A DNA stretch of 64,000 nucleotides from an uncultured Bacteroidales bacterium (GCA_902775375.1 CACYLU010000005.1:79324-143323), one strand, 5' to 3'; shown: positions 28,944-36,130, numbered from the stretch's first letter. A program made the numbers and translations. Notes: generated by a model not told the origin, from the sequence alone.

Positions 28944-30071
28944 ATGAACAACAAGACCAAAGCCTTATTATGGTGTCTTCTACTCTGCTTCGCCATCGGA
29001 CTGAAGGCGCAAGCTCCCCTGCAACATCCCTGGCAGGGTGCGAAAGTAGGATTCTTAGGCGACTCTATCTGGGACCCTAACGCTTATACTGACGTCAAGA
29101 AAACATGGAGTTTCCTCAGTGAATGGCTGGGAATTACTCCCTATGTCTATGCCGTAAGTGGCAACGAGTGGACACACATCCGTCATCAGGCCGAGCAACT
29201 GAAAGTGCAGCACGGCGATGATGTAGATGCCATTATCGTGTTTGTAGGCACCAATGACTTCCTGGCTGGGGTGCCCATCGGCGAATGGTGGACAGAAAAA
29301 CGCGAGGAGGTGATGCAAGCGGTAGGCCATCCCAAAGCTCCCGTGAATCGTGTGAAACGTACAATGGTAATGAGCGACGATACCTACAAAGGACGCATCA
29401 ACCAGGCCGTGAGCCTGTTGAAGCAGCTCTATCCCACCAAGCAGATTGTGTTGCTGACACCCCTGCATCGTGGCCTTGCCAACTTCGGCGACCGCAACCT
29501 GCAACCCGACGAGAGCTATCAAAACAGTGCCGGTGAATATATCGACGCCTATATCCAGGCATCAAAAGAAGCTGCTGATGTATGGGGCATCCCCGTCATC
29601 GACCTCAGTGCCCTTTCAGGCTTGAATCCTATGATTGAAGAGCAAGTGCCCTATTTCATCAATGCCGAGACTGACCGTCTGCATCCCAACACCGCTGGGC
29701 ACCAGCGAATGGCAGCAACACTCTATTACCAGCTGATGACCCTGCCTGTGCACTTTGACATCGGCAACATACAAACGCCTGTAGCCACCACAAAGTTCCA
29801 AGATGTGCAAGAGCACTCGCCTGAAGTATTTCTGGTGATGTACGACCCGCAAGTGGGCAAAGAACCGTTGCTGAAAGCTATTCAAGAGTATGGTGCCGAA
29901 ATCAAATACGATTATAAAACTATCAACGGTATGGCGTTGAGGAAACCAGCCAACAAGACCCTTGAGGAAACCATGCAATATTTCAGGAGCGTCAAGGGGG
30001 TTACAACGGTGGAATACGACCATGTCACACGCCTTATCAGCCCTGTTAAACCCAAGCCGAGAATAAGATAA
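28944..30071 (+). CDS. Secreted SGNH hydrolase with C-terminal I9-like domain
   Basis: A 375-residue protein with a signal peptide (MNNKTKALLWCLLLCFAIGLKAQ). The SGNH/GDSL esterase domain has block I VGFLGDSIWD (nucleophile Ser), block III FVGTNDF (Asn) and block V DRLHPNTAGH (Asp, His). The last ~80 residues (294-368) are not part of the hydrolase. Their pattern, EVFLVMYD then AIQEYGAEIKYDYKTINGMA then FRSVKGVTTVEYDHVTRL, follows the subtilisin propeptide/inhibitor I9 fold. It probably removes an acyl group from a polysaccharide or peptidoglycan. The stop codon is directly followed by the murQ ATG, so the two are coupled and cell-wall sugar metabolism is a likely context. Confidence 0.85.
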   Translation: MNNKTKALLWCLLLCFAIGLKAQAPLQHPWQGAKVGFLGDSIWDPNAYTDVKKTWSFLSEWLGITPYVYAVSGNEWTHIRHQAEQLKVQHGDDVDAIIVFVGTNDFLAGVPIGEWWTEKREEVMQAVGHPKAPVNRVKRTMVMSDDTYKGRINQAVSLLKQLYPTKQIVLLTPLHRGLANFGDRNLQPDESYQNSAGEYIDAYIQASKEAADVWGIPVIDLSALSGLNPMIEEQVPYFINAETDRLHPNTAGHQRMAATLYYQLMTLPVHFDIGNIQTPVATTKFQDVQEHSPEVFLVMYDPQVGKEPLLKAIQEYGAEIKYDYKTINGMALRKPANKTLEETMQYFRSVKGVTTVEYDHVTRLISPVKPKPRIR

Positions 30072-30890
30072 ATGAACAAAGAGAACGACATAAGGAATAC
30101 AGAACTCATCACCGAGCAGCCCTCACGTTTCGACCACTTGGAACAAATGTCGGTACTCGAGCTTTTGCAGCATATCAACGAGGAAGACAGAAACGTGGCA
30201 AAGGTGGTGAGCCAGGCCATTCCACAGATCGAGGCACTGGTATCAGCCATTGAGCCCAAGATGCGACAAGGAGGCCGACTGTTCTATATCGGAGCAGGCA
30301 CGAGCGGACGCCTGGGCGTGCTTGATGCCAGTGAGTTGCCTCCCACCTTCGGAGTGCCCGAGACGTGGGTAATGGGCATCATAGCTGGTGGCGACCAGGC
30401 TTTGCGACATGCCGTAGAGCGAGCAGAGGACATCTCCGAGCAAGGATGGAAAGACCTGCTAACGCACCATCCCACCCAAGACGATTCAGTGATTGGCATA
30501 GCAGCTTCTGGCACTACGCCCTATGTGGTGGGTACCATCCGTCAGGCTCGCAAGAACGGACTTCTCACAGGTTGCATCACCAGCAATCCCGACACCCCGC
30601 TGGCACAAGCGGCTGAATATCCCATCGAGACCATCGTAGGCCCCGAGTTCGTAACAGGCTCTAGCCGCATGAAGAGTGGTACGGCACAGAAGATGGTGCT
30701 GAACATGATATCCACCACCCTGATGATCCGACTCGGTCGCGTGCAGGGCAACCGCATGGTGAACATGCAGCTTACCAATGACAAGCTCATCAACCGAGGC
30801 ACCAGGATGCTGCAAGAATCGTTGGGACTGAGCTATGAAGAAGCCCACAAACGCCTGTTGGAAGCAGGAAGCGTGAGCCGTTGCCTATAG
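30072..30890 (+). CDS. murQ: N-acetylmuramic acid 6-phosphate etherase MurQ
   Basis: A 272-residue SIS-domain enzyme that cleaves the lactyl ether of MurNAc-6-phosphate to GlcNAc-6-phosphate and D-lactate in peptidoglycan recycling. The N-terminus TELITEQPSRFDHLEQMS, the SIS loop YIGAGTSGRLGVLDASELPPT (catalytic Glu in ASELPPTFG) and VGPEFVTGSSRMKSGTAQK are family signatures. It is some 25 residues shorter than E. coli MurQ; the sequence simply ends early in the C-terminal helical region (EAGSVSRCL). It starts directly at the base after the SGNH gene stop. Confidence 0.95.
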   Translation: MNKENDIRNTELITEQPSRFDHLEQMSVLELLQHINEEDRNVAKVVSQAIPQIEALVSAIEPKMRQGGRLFYIGAGTSGRLGVLDASELPPTFGVPETWVMGIIAGGDQALRHAVERAEDISEQGWKDLLTHHPTQDDSVIGIAASGTTPYVVGTIRQARKNGLLTGCITSNPDTPLAQAAEYPIETIVGPEFVTGSSRMKSGTAQKMVLNMISTTLMIRLGRVQGNRMVNMQLTNDKLINRGTRMLQESLGLSYEEAHKRLLEAGSVSRCL

Positions 30891-30923
30891 GAACTATAAA
30901 ATAACTAACATAAAAAACGTATT

Positions 30924-31394
30924 ATGAACAAGAATTTATTACTTACCATTGCGTTCTTAGCCACCATTGCTCTTTCATTTACATCGTGCAAGACATCAGA
31001 GGAGGCAGTAATTAGCCGACTTGAAAAGCTGTCGGATCGCATAGACAGAAATGGCTCAAGCTTCGACTCTGAAGATTGGGGCAAAGCCTTCAAGGATCTT
31101 GAGAAGATTCACCAAGACATGAAAGACTGCGATTTTACCAGCGAGCAACTAAAACAGGTGGTACGTGCCGACGGCAAACTTACTGCCACCATCGCCAAGA
31201 AGGGTGCCAAAGTACTGAGCAAAGAAGGTGCAGGCCTCTTGAAGGAGTTAAGTTCCATTGCCAAAGAGTTCCAGGAAGGCATCATGGATATCTTCAACGA
31301 AGAAGACCTCAAAGAGCTTGAAGACGAGTTCGAGGATGTATTGAAGGACATCGAAAACGACTGGGAGAAAGAAGACAAAGAGGAAACAGAATAA
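30924..31394 (+). CDS. Small acidic lipoprotein, function unknown
   Basis: A 156-residue protein with a lipoprotein signal (MNKNLLLTIAFLATIALSFTSC). The mature part is helical and highly charged, with an acidic tail (KELEDEFEDVLKDIENDWEK), probably coiled-coil. I do not recognise a functional family with confidence. It follows murQ by 33 bp and may share its transcript. Confidence 0.8.
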   Translation: MNKNLLLTIAFLATIALSFTSCKTSEEAVISRLEKLSDRIDRNGSSFDSEDWGKAFKDLEKIHQDMKDCDFTSEQLKQVVRADGKLTATIAKKGAKVLSKEGAGLLKELSSIAKEFQEGIMDIFNEEDLKELEDEFEDVLKDIENDWEKEDKEETE

Positions 31395-31440
31395 ATCCTT
31401 TATCCTACGACTGAACATAGATTATCCCCGCCGATTTGAT

Positions 31441-31479
31441 ATGACCCCAAAAAGTTTTTGTCTAACTTTCGGGGATCAT
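31441..31479. repeat. Imperfect inverted repeat resembling an IS-type end
   Basis: The arms at 31441-31456 (ATGACCCCAAAAAGTT) and 31464-31479 (AACTTTCGGGGATCAT) are near-complements around TTTGTCT. The motif TTGTCTAACTTT-GGGG resembles terminal repeats of IS3-family (IS150-type) elements, but no transposase is present. It abuts the stop codon of the small ORF at 31481, so it may instead be a transcription-stop hairpin. Confidence 0.4.
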
Positions 31480-31480
31480 C

Positions 31481-31654
31481 TCACTTCGGACAGCTTACTG
31501 CCCTCTCACCCGTAATCTCACCCAGGAAGGTGTCGATACCGTCCGTCAACTTCAGGGTAACGGCGTTGATCACCTTCTCCTCCCCTGTTTTCTTGTCATT
31601 GTACTTGCGAGTTACCAACTCGCTCTGATTCAAAATTCTTACTGTTGCTTCCAT
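31481..31654 (-). CDS. Small 57-residue protein, possibly truncated
   Basis: The ORF reads MEATVRILNQSELVTRKYND, then a stretch with TLKLTDGIDTFLGEITGER, and ends SCPK. It is preceded by a -7 element at 31724-31731. The charged beta-strand pattern and the ending directly at an inverted repeat suggest a shortened member of a small accessory family. The family is not identified. It might also be a remnant. Confidence 0.45.
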   Translation of the reverse strand: MEATVRILNQSELVTRKYNDKKTGEEKVINAVTLKLTDGIDTFLGEITGERAVSCPK

Positions 31655-31723
31655 ATTCTGTTTTTATTTGGAAAACACCTGCATGTCCTTGTTACTATTT
31701 CCTTTTTATCACTTGTGACGGTG

Positions 31724-31731
31724 CAAAGGTA
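31724..31731 (-). promoter_or_regulatory. -7 element for the 57-residue ORF
   Basis: CAAAGGTA on the + strand (TACCTTTG on the minus strand), 69 bp upstream of the small ORF. Confidence 0.4.
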
Positions 31732-31775
31732 GGGCACATTTCAAGTTGGTAAAAAGAATCGATTTTACCAAAATG

Positions 31776-32249
31776 TTAAATCTTTCGTATGTGCTCAATT
31801 ATTTCTTTCAAGGCTTGCATTTGGGAACGTTTCTCGAAGCTCTGTCCCAAGTATCGACGATAAGGACTATCGTGAGTATCAGGCTCTAACAGCGCATCAA
31901 ACTTGGGGTCGCTACGCTGTTCATAGACACCCAGTTCACGCAGTACGCCAATGATGCGTACAACGCTATATTTATCAAAATCCTTGCATTTGCGAGCCTT
32001 GGACTTGGGAATAAGCATGGCATTCAGCTCTTCCGACTGGCATATTTCAGTCCAGAGGGTGACGATAAGCGATTTGTAATGGGTGGTGACGAACGGCTCT
32101 ATGCGTAACACGTACGCTTGTACCTTGTTGATGATGGCGCTACTGTCGTGATGGTTATCAGGATATTTTATAATCAGCCAACCATTGCAGGCTGCCTGAT
32201 ATATCTCGGTGGTATATAGTTTTTCGGGGGGTACTTTGATCTCTGTCAT
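31776..32249 (-). CDS. Hypothetical accessory protein
   Basis: A 157-residue protein from MTEIKVPPEKLYTTEIYQAA, chosen over an upstream start that has no supporting signal. Mostly helical, with a basic segment IPKSKARKCKDFDKYSVVRIIGVLRELGVY. No signal peptide or known motif is seen. It lies at the edge of the repeat-rich stretch before the HU gene, in a part of the window with other orphan genes. Function unknown. Confidence 0.65.
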   Translation of the reverse strand: MTEIKVPPEKLYTTEIYQAACNGWLIIKYPDNHHDSSAIINKVQAYVLRIEPFVTTHYKSLIVTLWTEICQSEELNAMLIPKSKARKCKDFDKYSVVRIIGVLRELGVYEQRSDPKFDALLEPDTHDSPYRRYLGQSFEKRSQMQALKEIIEHIRKI

Positions 32250-32446
32250 TCGCAAAGTTGTTGCGAGAAGAGATCCTAATAACAATTGGGGTTACCTAGT
32301 GAGATTTCTCACTCTACTCATTTTAAAAATATGTTTTGCCGTCATTATCCAGGACGGCTCTGGCTTTGGGCGGCAAAGGTAGGCATTATATTTCACACGG
32401 CAAAGCCTTTAGGCGCTTATTTATCCTGCATTCTGAGATATTTCCA

Positions 32447-32483
32447 ACTTACCCAGTTACCCACTTACCCACTTTGTACATCT
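32447..32483 (+). repeat. TTACCCACTT-type repeat, copy A
   Basis: Contains GTTACCCACTTACCCACTTT followed by GTACAT. It matches copies B (32611-32650, opposite strand) and C (41161-41200). Confidence 0.7.
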
Positions 32484-32527
32484 ATGTTTTTTTACAAAGT
32501 ACAGTTTGAATTTAGAAGATAGAATTT

Positions 32528-32576
32528 TTTAATAATAATATATAATATATATAATATATTATATATTATTATTAAA
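32528..32576. repeat. Perfect 23-bp AT-only inverted repeat
   Basis: The arms 32528-32550 and 32554-32576 pair without mismatch around the loop ATA, and are made only of A and T. It lies between the two opposed copies of the TTACCCACTT repeat. Confidence 0.85.
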
Positions 32577-32610
32577 GGAAATATGAAGGTAAGATGATGG
32601 AACCTCAGAA

Positions 32611-32650
32611 TGTAAATGTCAAAAGTGGGTAACTGGGTAAGTGGGTAACT
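32611..32650 (-). repeat. TTACCCACTT-type repeat, copy B (inverted)
   Basis: Read on the minus strand it contains AGTTACCCACTTACCCAGTT, then ACCCACTTTTGACATTTA. It differs from copy C at only a few positions. Confidence 0.75.
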
Positions 32651-32673
32651 CATGACTTTAAGCAGCCCATAAC

Positions 32674-32739
32674 TTTGGAATAACCAAACTGCACGTTTGG
32701 AAAAATCGAACCTGGGGTTTGGAATAACCGAACTCCCTG
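32674..32739 (+). repeat. Three 22-bp tandem repeats
   Basis: Units start at 32674, 32696 and 32718, exactly 22 bp apart. Each begins TTTGGAATAACCAAACT or a close variant (TTTGGAAAAATCGAACC, TTTGGAATAACCGAACT). The core TTTGG-N5-CCAAA is an imperfect palindrome, as expected for protein-binding sites read on one helix face. Confidence 0.75.
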
Positions 32740-32841
32740 CGCCTCGAAAGCCCTCTCCCACATCTTTTGGAAACCCTCATAGCCCACCAGGGGGATGTCC
32801 CTTTATTTTAGATACAAATATGCGTTTTTTAGCTAATAAAA

Positions 32842-32873
32842 TTTGCGTATATCAAAAATAATTACTATCTTTG
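32842..32873 (+). promoter_or_regulatory. Promoter of the HU-smalltalk unit
   Basis: TTTG (32842-32845) and TATCTTTG (32866-32873) are separated by 20 nt. The leader to the HU ATG is over 100 nt. Confidence 0.65.
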
Positions 32874-32994
32874 CATCAAAGATGCAAAACCAATAGTAAA
32901 GTCGCGAATTTCACATCTGGTTTGCACCTCTCTCGCCTCAAGGAAAACGTTCGAAGGAAGTGGCTCGCTTCAAACTTTCAAACTTTTTATTAAA

Positions 32995-33630
32995 ATGGCA
33001 AAATCAAAAATTGCGCTCGGAATCAATCTCCGAATGAACAAAATCAGTGGTAATTCTGGCTACGGCAAGTATTACCCAGAAGTAGACCGTCAACAGACGC
33101 TCTCATTGCGAGGCTTCGCACAGCACATGGTGGATCATGGCTCACGCTGGAACCGTGGCGAACTGGAGAGTGTGCTCTATCAAATCACCGAGTGTCTGCC
33201 CGAGTTGATAGCACAGGGCGTACCTGTACAGTTGGGCAACCTAGGTACCTTCTACCCTACAGCAAAGGTAGCCAAGAATGCGGCTGTATCTACCATCGAA
33301 GAGATGGACGGCCTGAACCCTAACACGCTAGTACAGGGTATCCGCATCCGCTTCAAGCCAGATGCCTCTAAGGAGGACAACCTGTGTGGTCCTGCATTCA
33401 AGAACTCCTGCTCTCTGGAACTGCGCAACATCGTGGATACCGAGAAGGTGACTGTAGAAGGCAAGATTCGCACCGTGCAGACCCTCTTGCCTATCTCTAC
33501 CGCAGTGGCACAGACCCGTGCCGATGGCGGCAGTGCACCAAGCACTGGTGGCAATACTGGTGGTAATACCGGTGGTAACACTGGCGGAAACGGCGGTGGT
33601 AACAACGGTGGCGACGACATGCAGATTTAA
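32995..33630 (+). CDS. HU-family DNA-binding protein with Gly/Asn-rich tail
   Basis: A 211-residue HU-related protein of the Bacteroidetes long type. HU-like segments include LRGFAQHMVDHGSRWNRGEL, PVQLGNLGTFYPTAKVAKN and ALVQGIRIRF-type strands. The C-terminal tail (from ~183) is a string of GGNTGG units ending GGDDMQI, probably disordered. Its coding repeats may vary in number. In Bacteroidales this gene type is usually followed by a smalltalk gene and a phage-type N-acetylmuramoyl-L-alanine amidase. Here smalltalk follows but the amidase does not. Confidence 0.9.
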   Translation: MAKSKIALGINLRMNKISGNSGYGKYYPEVDRQQTLSLRGFAQHMVDHGSRWNRGELESVLYQITECLPELIAQGVPVQLGNLGTFYPTAKVAKNAAVSTIEEMDGLNPNTLVQGIRIRFKPDASKEDNLCGPAFKNSCSLELRNIVDTEKVTVEGKIRTVQTLLPISTAVAQTRADGGSAPSTGGNTGGNTGGNTGGNGGGNNGGDDMQI

Positions 33631-33645
33631 TGCTCGAGAGCCGAA

Positions 33646-33698
33646 ATGGATGTGTGTAGGCGGCATATCTGCTCGCGGTCAGCTGCCGACACATCCAT
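33646..33698 (+). ncRNA. Candidate structured RNA between HU and smalltalk
   Basis: Outer stem of 10 bp (33646-33655 with 33689-33698), a 5-base bulge, and an inner stem of 5 bp (33661-33665 with 33684-33688). A possible terminal GCT/AGC pair follows. There is no T-tract after it, so it is not a simple intrinsic terminator. Its role is unknown. Confidence 0.45.
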
Positions 33699-33710
33699 AA
33701 GGCGAAAAGC

Positions 33711-33760
33711 TTATTAATTATTAATTCTCAATTATCAATTTTCAATTCTCAATTTTATAA
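33711..33760 (+). repeat. AT-rich short direct repeats before smalltalk
   Basis: Degenerate AATTNTCAATT units repeated about five times directly upstream of the smalltalk start codon. Similar AATTCTCAATT runs are common in Bacteroidetes intergenic DNA. Confidence 0.6.
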
Positions 33761-33761
33761 A

Positions 33762-33878
33762 ATGAAAAACAAAGATTTTTGGAAATCGGTTATCCAACTG
33801 GTAATATCGGTTCTTACGGCAGCACTGACTGCCATCAGCACTACTTCGTGCATGGGACATGGTCCTGTATTCTTCTGA
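33762..33878 (+). CDS. Smalltalk protein (38 residues)
   Basis: The ORF is MKNKDFWKSVIQLVISVLTA followed by ALTAISTTSCMGHGPVFF. A charged N-terminus leads into one hydrophobic segment, a Cys and a short polar tail. This is the pattern of the small Bacteroidetes proteins named smalltalk, usually found just after an HU-related gene, as here. The ending TTSCMGHG could be a lipoprotein-like or membrane-anchored form. Function is unknown. Confidence 0.85.
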   Translation: MKNKDFWKSVIQLVISVLTAALTAISTTSCMGHGPVFF

Positions 33879-33895
33879 AAAGAAGCACATAAATA

Positions 33896-33935
33896 GAAAT
33901 CCGGTAAGTAAAAACTTATCGGATTTCATTTTTTA
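33896..33935 (+). terminator. Terminator after smalltalk
   Basis: A 13-bp stem with one G-T pair (33896-33908 with 33915-33927), followed by ATTTTTTAG. It closes the HU-smalltalk transcript. Confidence 0.8.
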
Positions 33936-34031
33936 GGTCAAAATTATTGACCGCAAATCTTCTTCAGTAAAAAAAAATGTGCTTATTATATTCCTACCAA
34001 ATATTTGCTCGTCTATTTTCGCACCATATAA

Positions 34032-34066
34032 AAAGTGCACCACCAATTATTATCGTGGTACACTTT
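34032..34066 (-). terminator. Terminator of the restriction operon
   Basis: A 12-bp stem (34032-34043 with 34055-34066) with one wobble pair when read on the minus strand, followed on that strand by TTTTT. It lies 26 bp after the last gene of the operon. Confidence 0.65.
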
Positions 34067-34092
34067 CAATTATTATTTACAGGTTACAATTA

Positions 34093-34920
34093 TTATTCCA
34101 ATTGCTTTCTGTACACAGCATCCAAAGTTTGCCCATCTTTGTCTTTCCAGACGAGCCAACCGTTATTGCTGCTACCAATGCAGAAGTCGGCAGCAGTGCT
34201 GGGGCTTGGAAAAGTCTTGTCTGATTCCAATTCCAACTTTTCACCTTTGCTTATGGTATAATCTTTAAGAAGATTCTCACGCTTCTCTTTCCATGTAAAC
34301 GATGGGACAGATGATTTGGCGATAATACTACCCTTTAAGACTGTGAATCCATTAGCATCATAGAAACCTCTCGCATCACAGCCACGCCCTTTTGTATAGA
34401 ACAGATGTTCTTCCTTTGGCTTTGCTACATCAAAGATATTACAGCCAATAAAGGAAGTGAGGAACTTCACATCTTCAAAGAATCCCTCCATATCATCCTT
34501 TCTGTATTCTGGGAGATTAGGTGCTTTAGGCGTCTGTTTGTTTTCATTCAATACGAAAGTGTTTGAAGCCTTTGCCTCTGTGATGGCTCGGTGCTCCAAG
34601 TATTGCACATCAGCCTTTGTCATAGCTGCATCTTTCGAGATAAAGAGCAATGCCTTTTGCCAAAACGCTTTTTTACTATCGTGATCTTTCACCCGTTCAC
34701 GGAAATTCTCCGTCTCTCCAATGTATGCCTTTGGCTTTGTTGCTTCATCCTCACCCAACAAGATATAAAAAGCAGGGGTTTGTAACTCCTGTCGCTCATT
34801 CAGAATTGAAAGATTAGAACGAGGAATCACATACATCTGGCAAATCTTATTGCTGATGAACACATATTGAGTCCCTTTCGGATCTCCGTCTATCAAATAT
34901 GTTGTTACTGTCTTGCCCAT
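34093..34920 (-). CDS. GIY-YIG nuclease-domain protein with DUF4357
   Basis: A 275-residue protein. Residues ~48-85 carry a GIY-YIG-type motif (FYILLGEDEA, AYIGETENFRERVKDH), with the Arg and a later Glu (QYLEHRAITEA) expected for catalysis. The C-terminal segment KTFPSPSTAADFCIGSSNNG, then WLVWKDKDGQTLD, fits DUF4357. Such proteins are often found in restriction-modification islands, but their substrate is not established. It is the last gene of the seven-gene minus-strand operon, 16 bp after the DpnA-like methyltransferase. Confidence 0.82.
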   Translation of the reverse strand: MGKTVTTYLIDGDPKGTQYVFISNKICQMYVIPRSNLSILNERQELQTPAFYILLGEDEATKPKAYIGETENFRERVKDHDSKKAFWQKALLFISKDAAMTKADVQYLEHRAITEAKASNTFVLNENKQTPKAPNLPEYRKDDMEGFFEDVKFLTSFIGCNIFDVAKPKEEHLFYTKGRGCDARGFYDANGFTVLKGSIIAKSSVPSFTWKEKRENLLKDYTISKGEKLELESDKTFPSPSTAADFCIGSSNNGWLVWKDKDGQTLDAVYRKQLE

Positions 34921-34936
34921 AATATCACATTAAAAT

Positions 34937-36130
34937 TTATTCGTCGAAGAAATCCTCCAATGGACGTATTCTTGCACGATACGTATTGATTTTGTTTTTC
35001 AAATTTGGGGTCTTTGGAAAACTTATCTCGTGAGAATTGTCAAAATTGAAAACTGCATAATAGGGGGAATGTTCAGGATGGAACCCATATCCTTCCAGCG
35101 TTTCTTTTGACCAGATTTTAAATGTCCCTTTCGACCTCAGTCTGAACAAGTGAGTGTCTTCTCCATTTGTGTGGAGTAAAACATATTGCATTCTTTCAAA
35201 ACCATAAGTAACCAATACAGAACCTTTCGAATCGCCAATCCTTACATAACAGATACCTGTTTCCATCATCTTTGATTTTAATTCAGGACGAGCATGATTG
35301 ACAAGAACCATAACCTGTTCAGGATCCTCTTCCATTCTTTGTTTCATTTCAAGGAAATGGGTTGGATTATTTATCTGTTCTTTTCTTTTTATGCTCAGAT
35401 TAAGGAAATCCTTACTTTCGTCAATTCCAACATATTGCCGCCCCATCAGGTTTGCTGCAATACCTGTTGTCGAACTACCGGCGAAAGGATCAAGAATTCT
35501 ATCTCCAATATTTGTTGAAGCCAGGATTGCTCTGTATAAAAGACGAAGAGGCTTTTGTGTTGGATGTTTACCATTTTGCTTCTCCCATGCGCTTGCTGCT
35601 GACAGTTTCCAAACATCTTGCATCTGAACGTCACCATTTATTTTCATTAGCGTGTCCATATTAAACGTATAGTCCTTACAACTTCTACGTGTAGCCCATA
35701 TTAAATATTCAGCACAGAAATTAAATCGCTTATCTGATAAAGTCACAGGAGGATCTGGTTTCTGCCATACTATAATATTGATGATTTTGAAGCCTAGTTC
35801 ATCAAGACATTTCTCTACAGAGAAAATGTTGTGATACGTTCCACAAACCCAAATTGTTCCATTCGGTTTAAGTAATTTGGTACAAGGCTCAAGCCATTTT
35901 CTATTGAAAGTATCTTTTTCGTCTCTTGAGCGAACTCGATCCCACAGACCTTTGTCGAATTTGATATATTGCCCATTCACATTTACTTTTCCATTTCCCG
36001 TTGAAAGGAAGTATGGAGGGTCTGCAAATATCATATCGAAAGATCCATCTATTTGATGGAGCAGTTCAAACGTATCACCTTGGTAAAGGGTAAAGTCGCT
36101 ATTCTCCGTATGATAATATGATGATAACAT
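34937..36130 (-). CDS. DpnA-like DNA methyltransferase with C-terminal extension
   Basis: A 397-residue amino-methyltransferase (N6-adenine or N4-cytosine). The catalytic motif FADPPYFLSTGNGK precedes the AdoMet motif ILDPFAGSSTTGIAANLMGR, giving the beta-class order. The pattern matches DpnA-type enzymes, which in the DpnII system methylate single-stranded as well as duplex DNA. The last ~135 residues (from EEDPEQVMVLVNHARPELKS) are not part of the usual methyltransferase core and have no recognised family. It follows the HNH gene by only 2 bp. Confidence 0.88.
   Translation of the reverse strand: MLSSYYHTENSDFTLYQGDTFELLHQIDGSFDMIFADPPYFLSTGNGKVNVNGQYIKFDKGLWDRVRSRDEKDTFNRKWLEPCTKLLKPNGTIWVCGTYHNIFSVEKCLDELGFKIINIIVWQKPDPPVTLSDKRFNFCAEYLIWATRRSCKDYTFNMDTLMKINGDVQMQDVWKLSAASAWEKQNGKHPTQKPLRLLYRAILASTNIGDRILDPFAGSSTTGIAANLMGRQYVGIDESKDFLNLSIKRKEQINNPTHFLEMKQRMEEDPEQVMVLVNHARPELKSKMMETGICYVRIGDSKGSVLVTYGFERMQYVLLHTNGEDTHLFRLRSKGTFKIWSKETLEGYGFHPEHSPYYAVFNFDNSHEISFPKTPNLKNKINTYRARIRPLEDFFDE

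Larger units (their letters stand above)
32250..32994. other. Repeat-rich intergenic region upstream of HU
   Basis: No gene is supported in this 745-base stretch. It contains two oppositely oriented copies of a TTACCCACTT repeat (32447-32483, 32611-32650), a perfect AT-only hairpin (32528-32576), three 22-bp tandem repeats (32674-32739) and the HU promoter (32842-32873). The short ORFs that cross it run through the repeats and have no family signal. Confidence 0.7.

Noticed and set aside
31441-31479. Complete insertion sequence
   Set aside because: Only a short inverted repeat resembles IS ends; there is no transposase gene or target duplication nearby.
32286-32522. Plus-strand ORF of 78 codons
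   Set aside because: It runs through repeat copy A into AT-rich DNA, has no family pattern or promoter, and looks like chance reading of repeats.
32674-32739. Three 22-bp repeats considered as a CRISPR array
   Set aside because: The units are adjacent with no spacers of even length, and no cas gene is present in the window.
33544-33615. GGT-GGN-AAN repeats considered as a DNA repeat element
   Set aside because: They are the in-frame codons of the Gly/Asn-rich tail of the HU protein.
33977-34268. Three overlapping plus-strand ORFs
   Set aside because: They lie over the 3' end and terminator of the GIY-YIG gene on the other strand and show no coding pattern.
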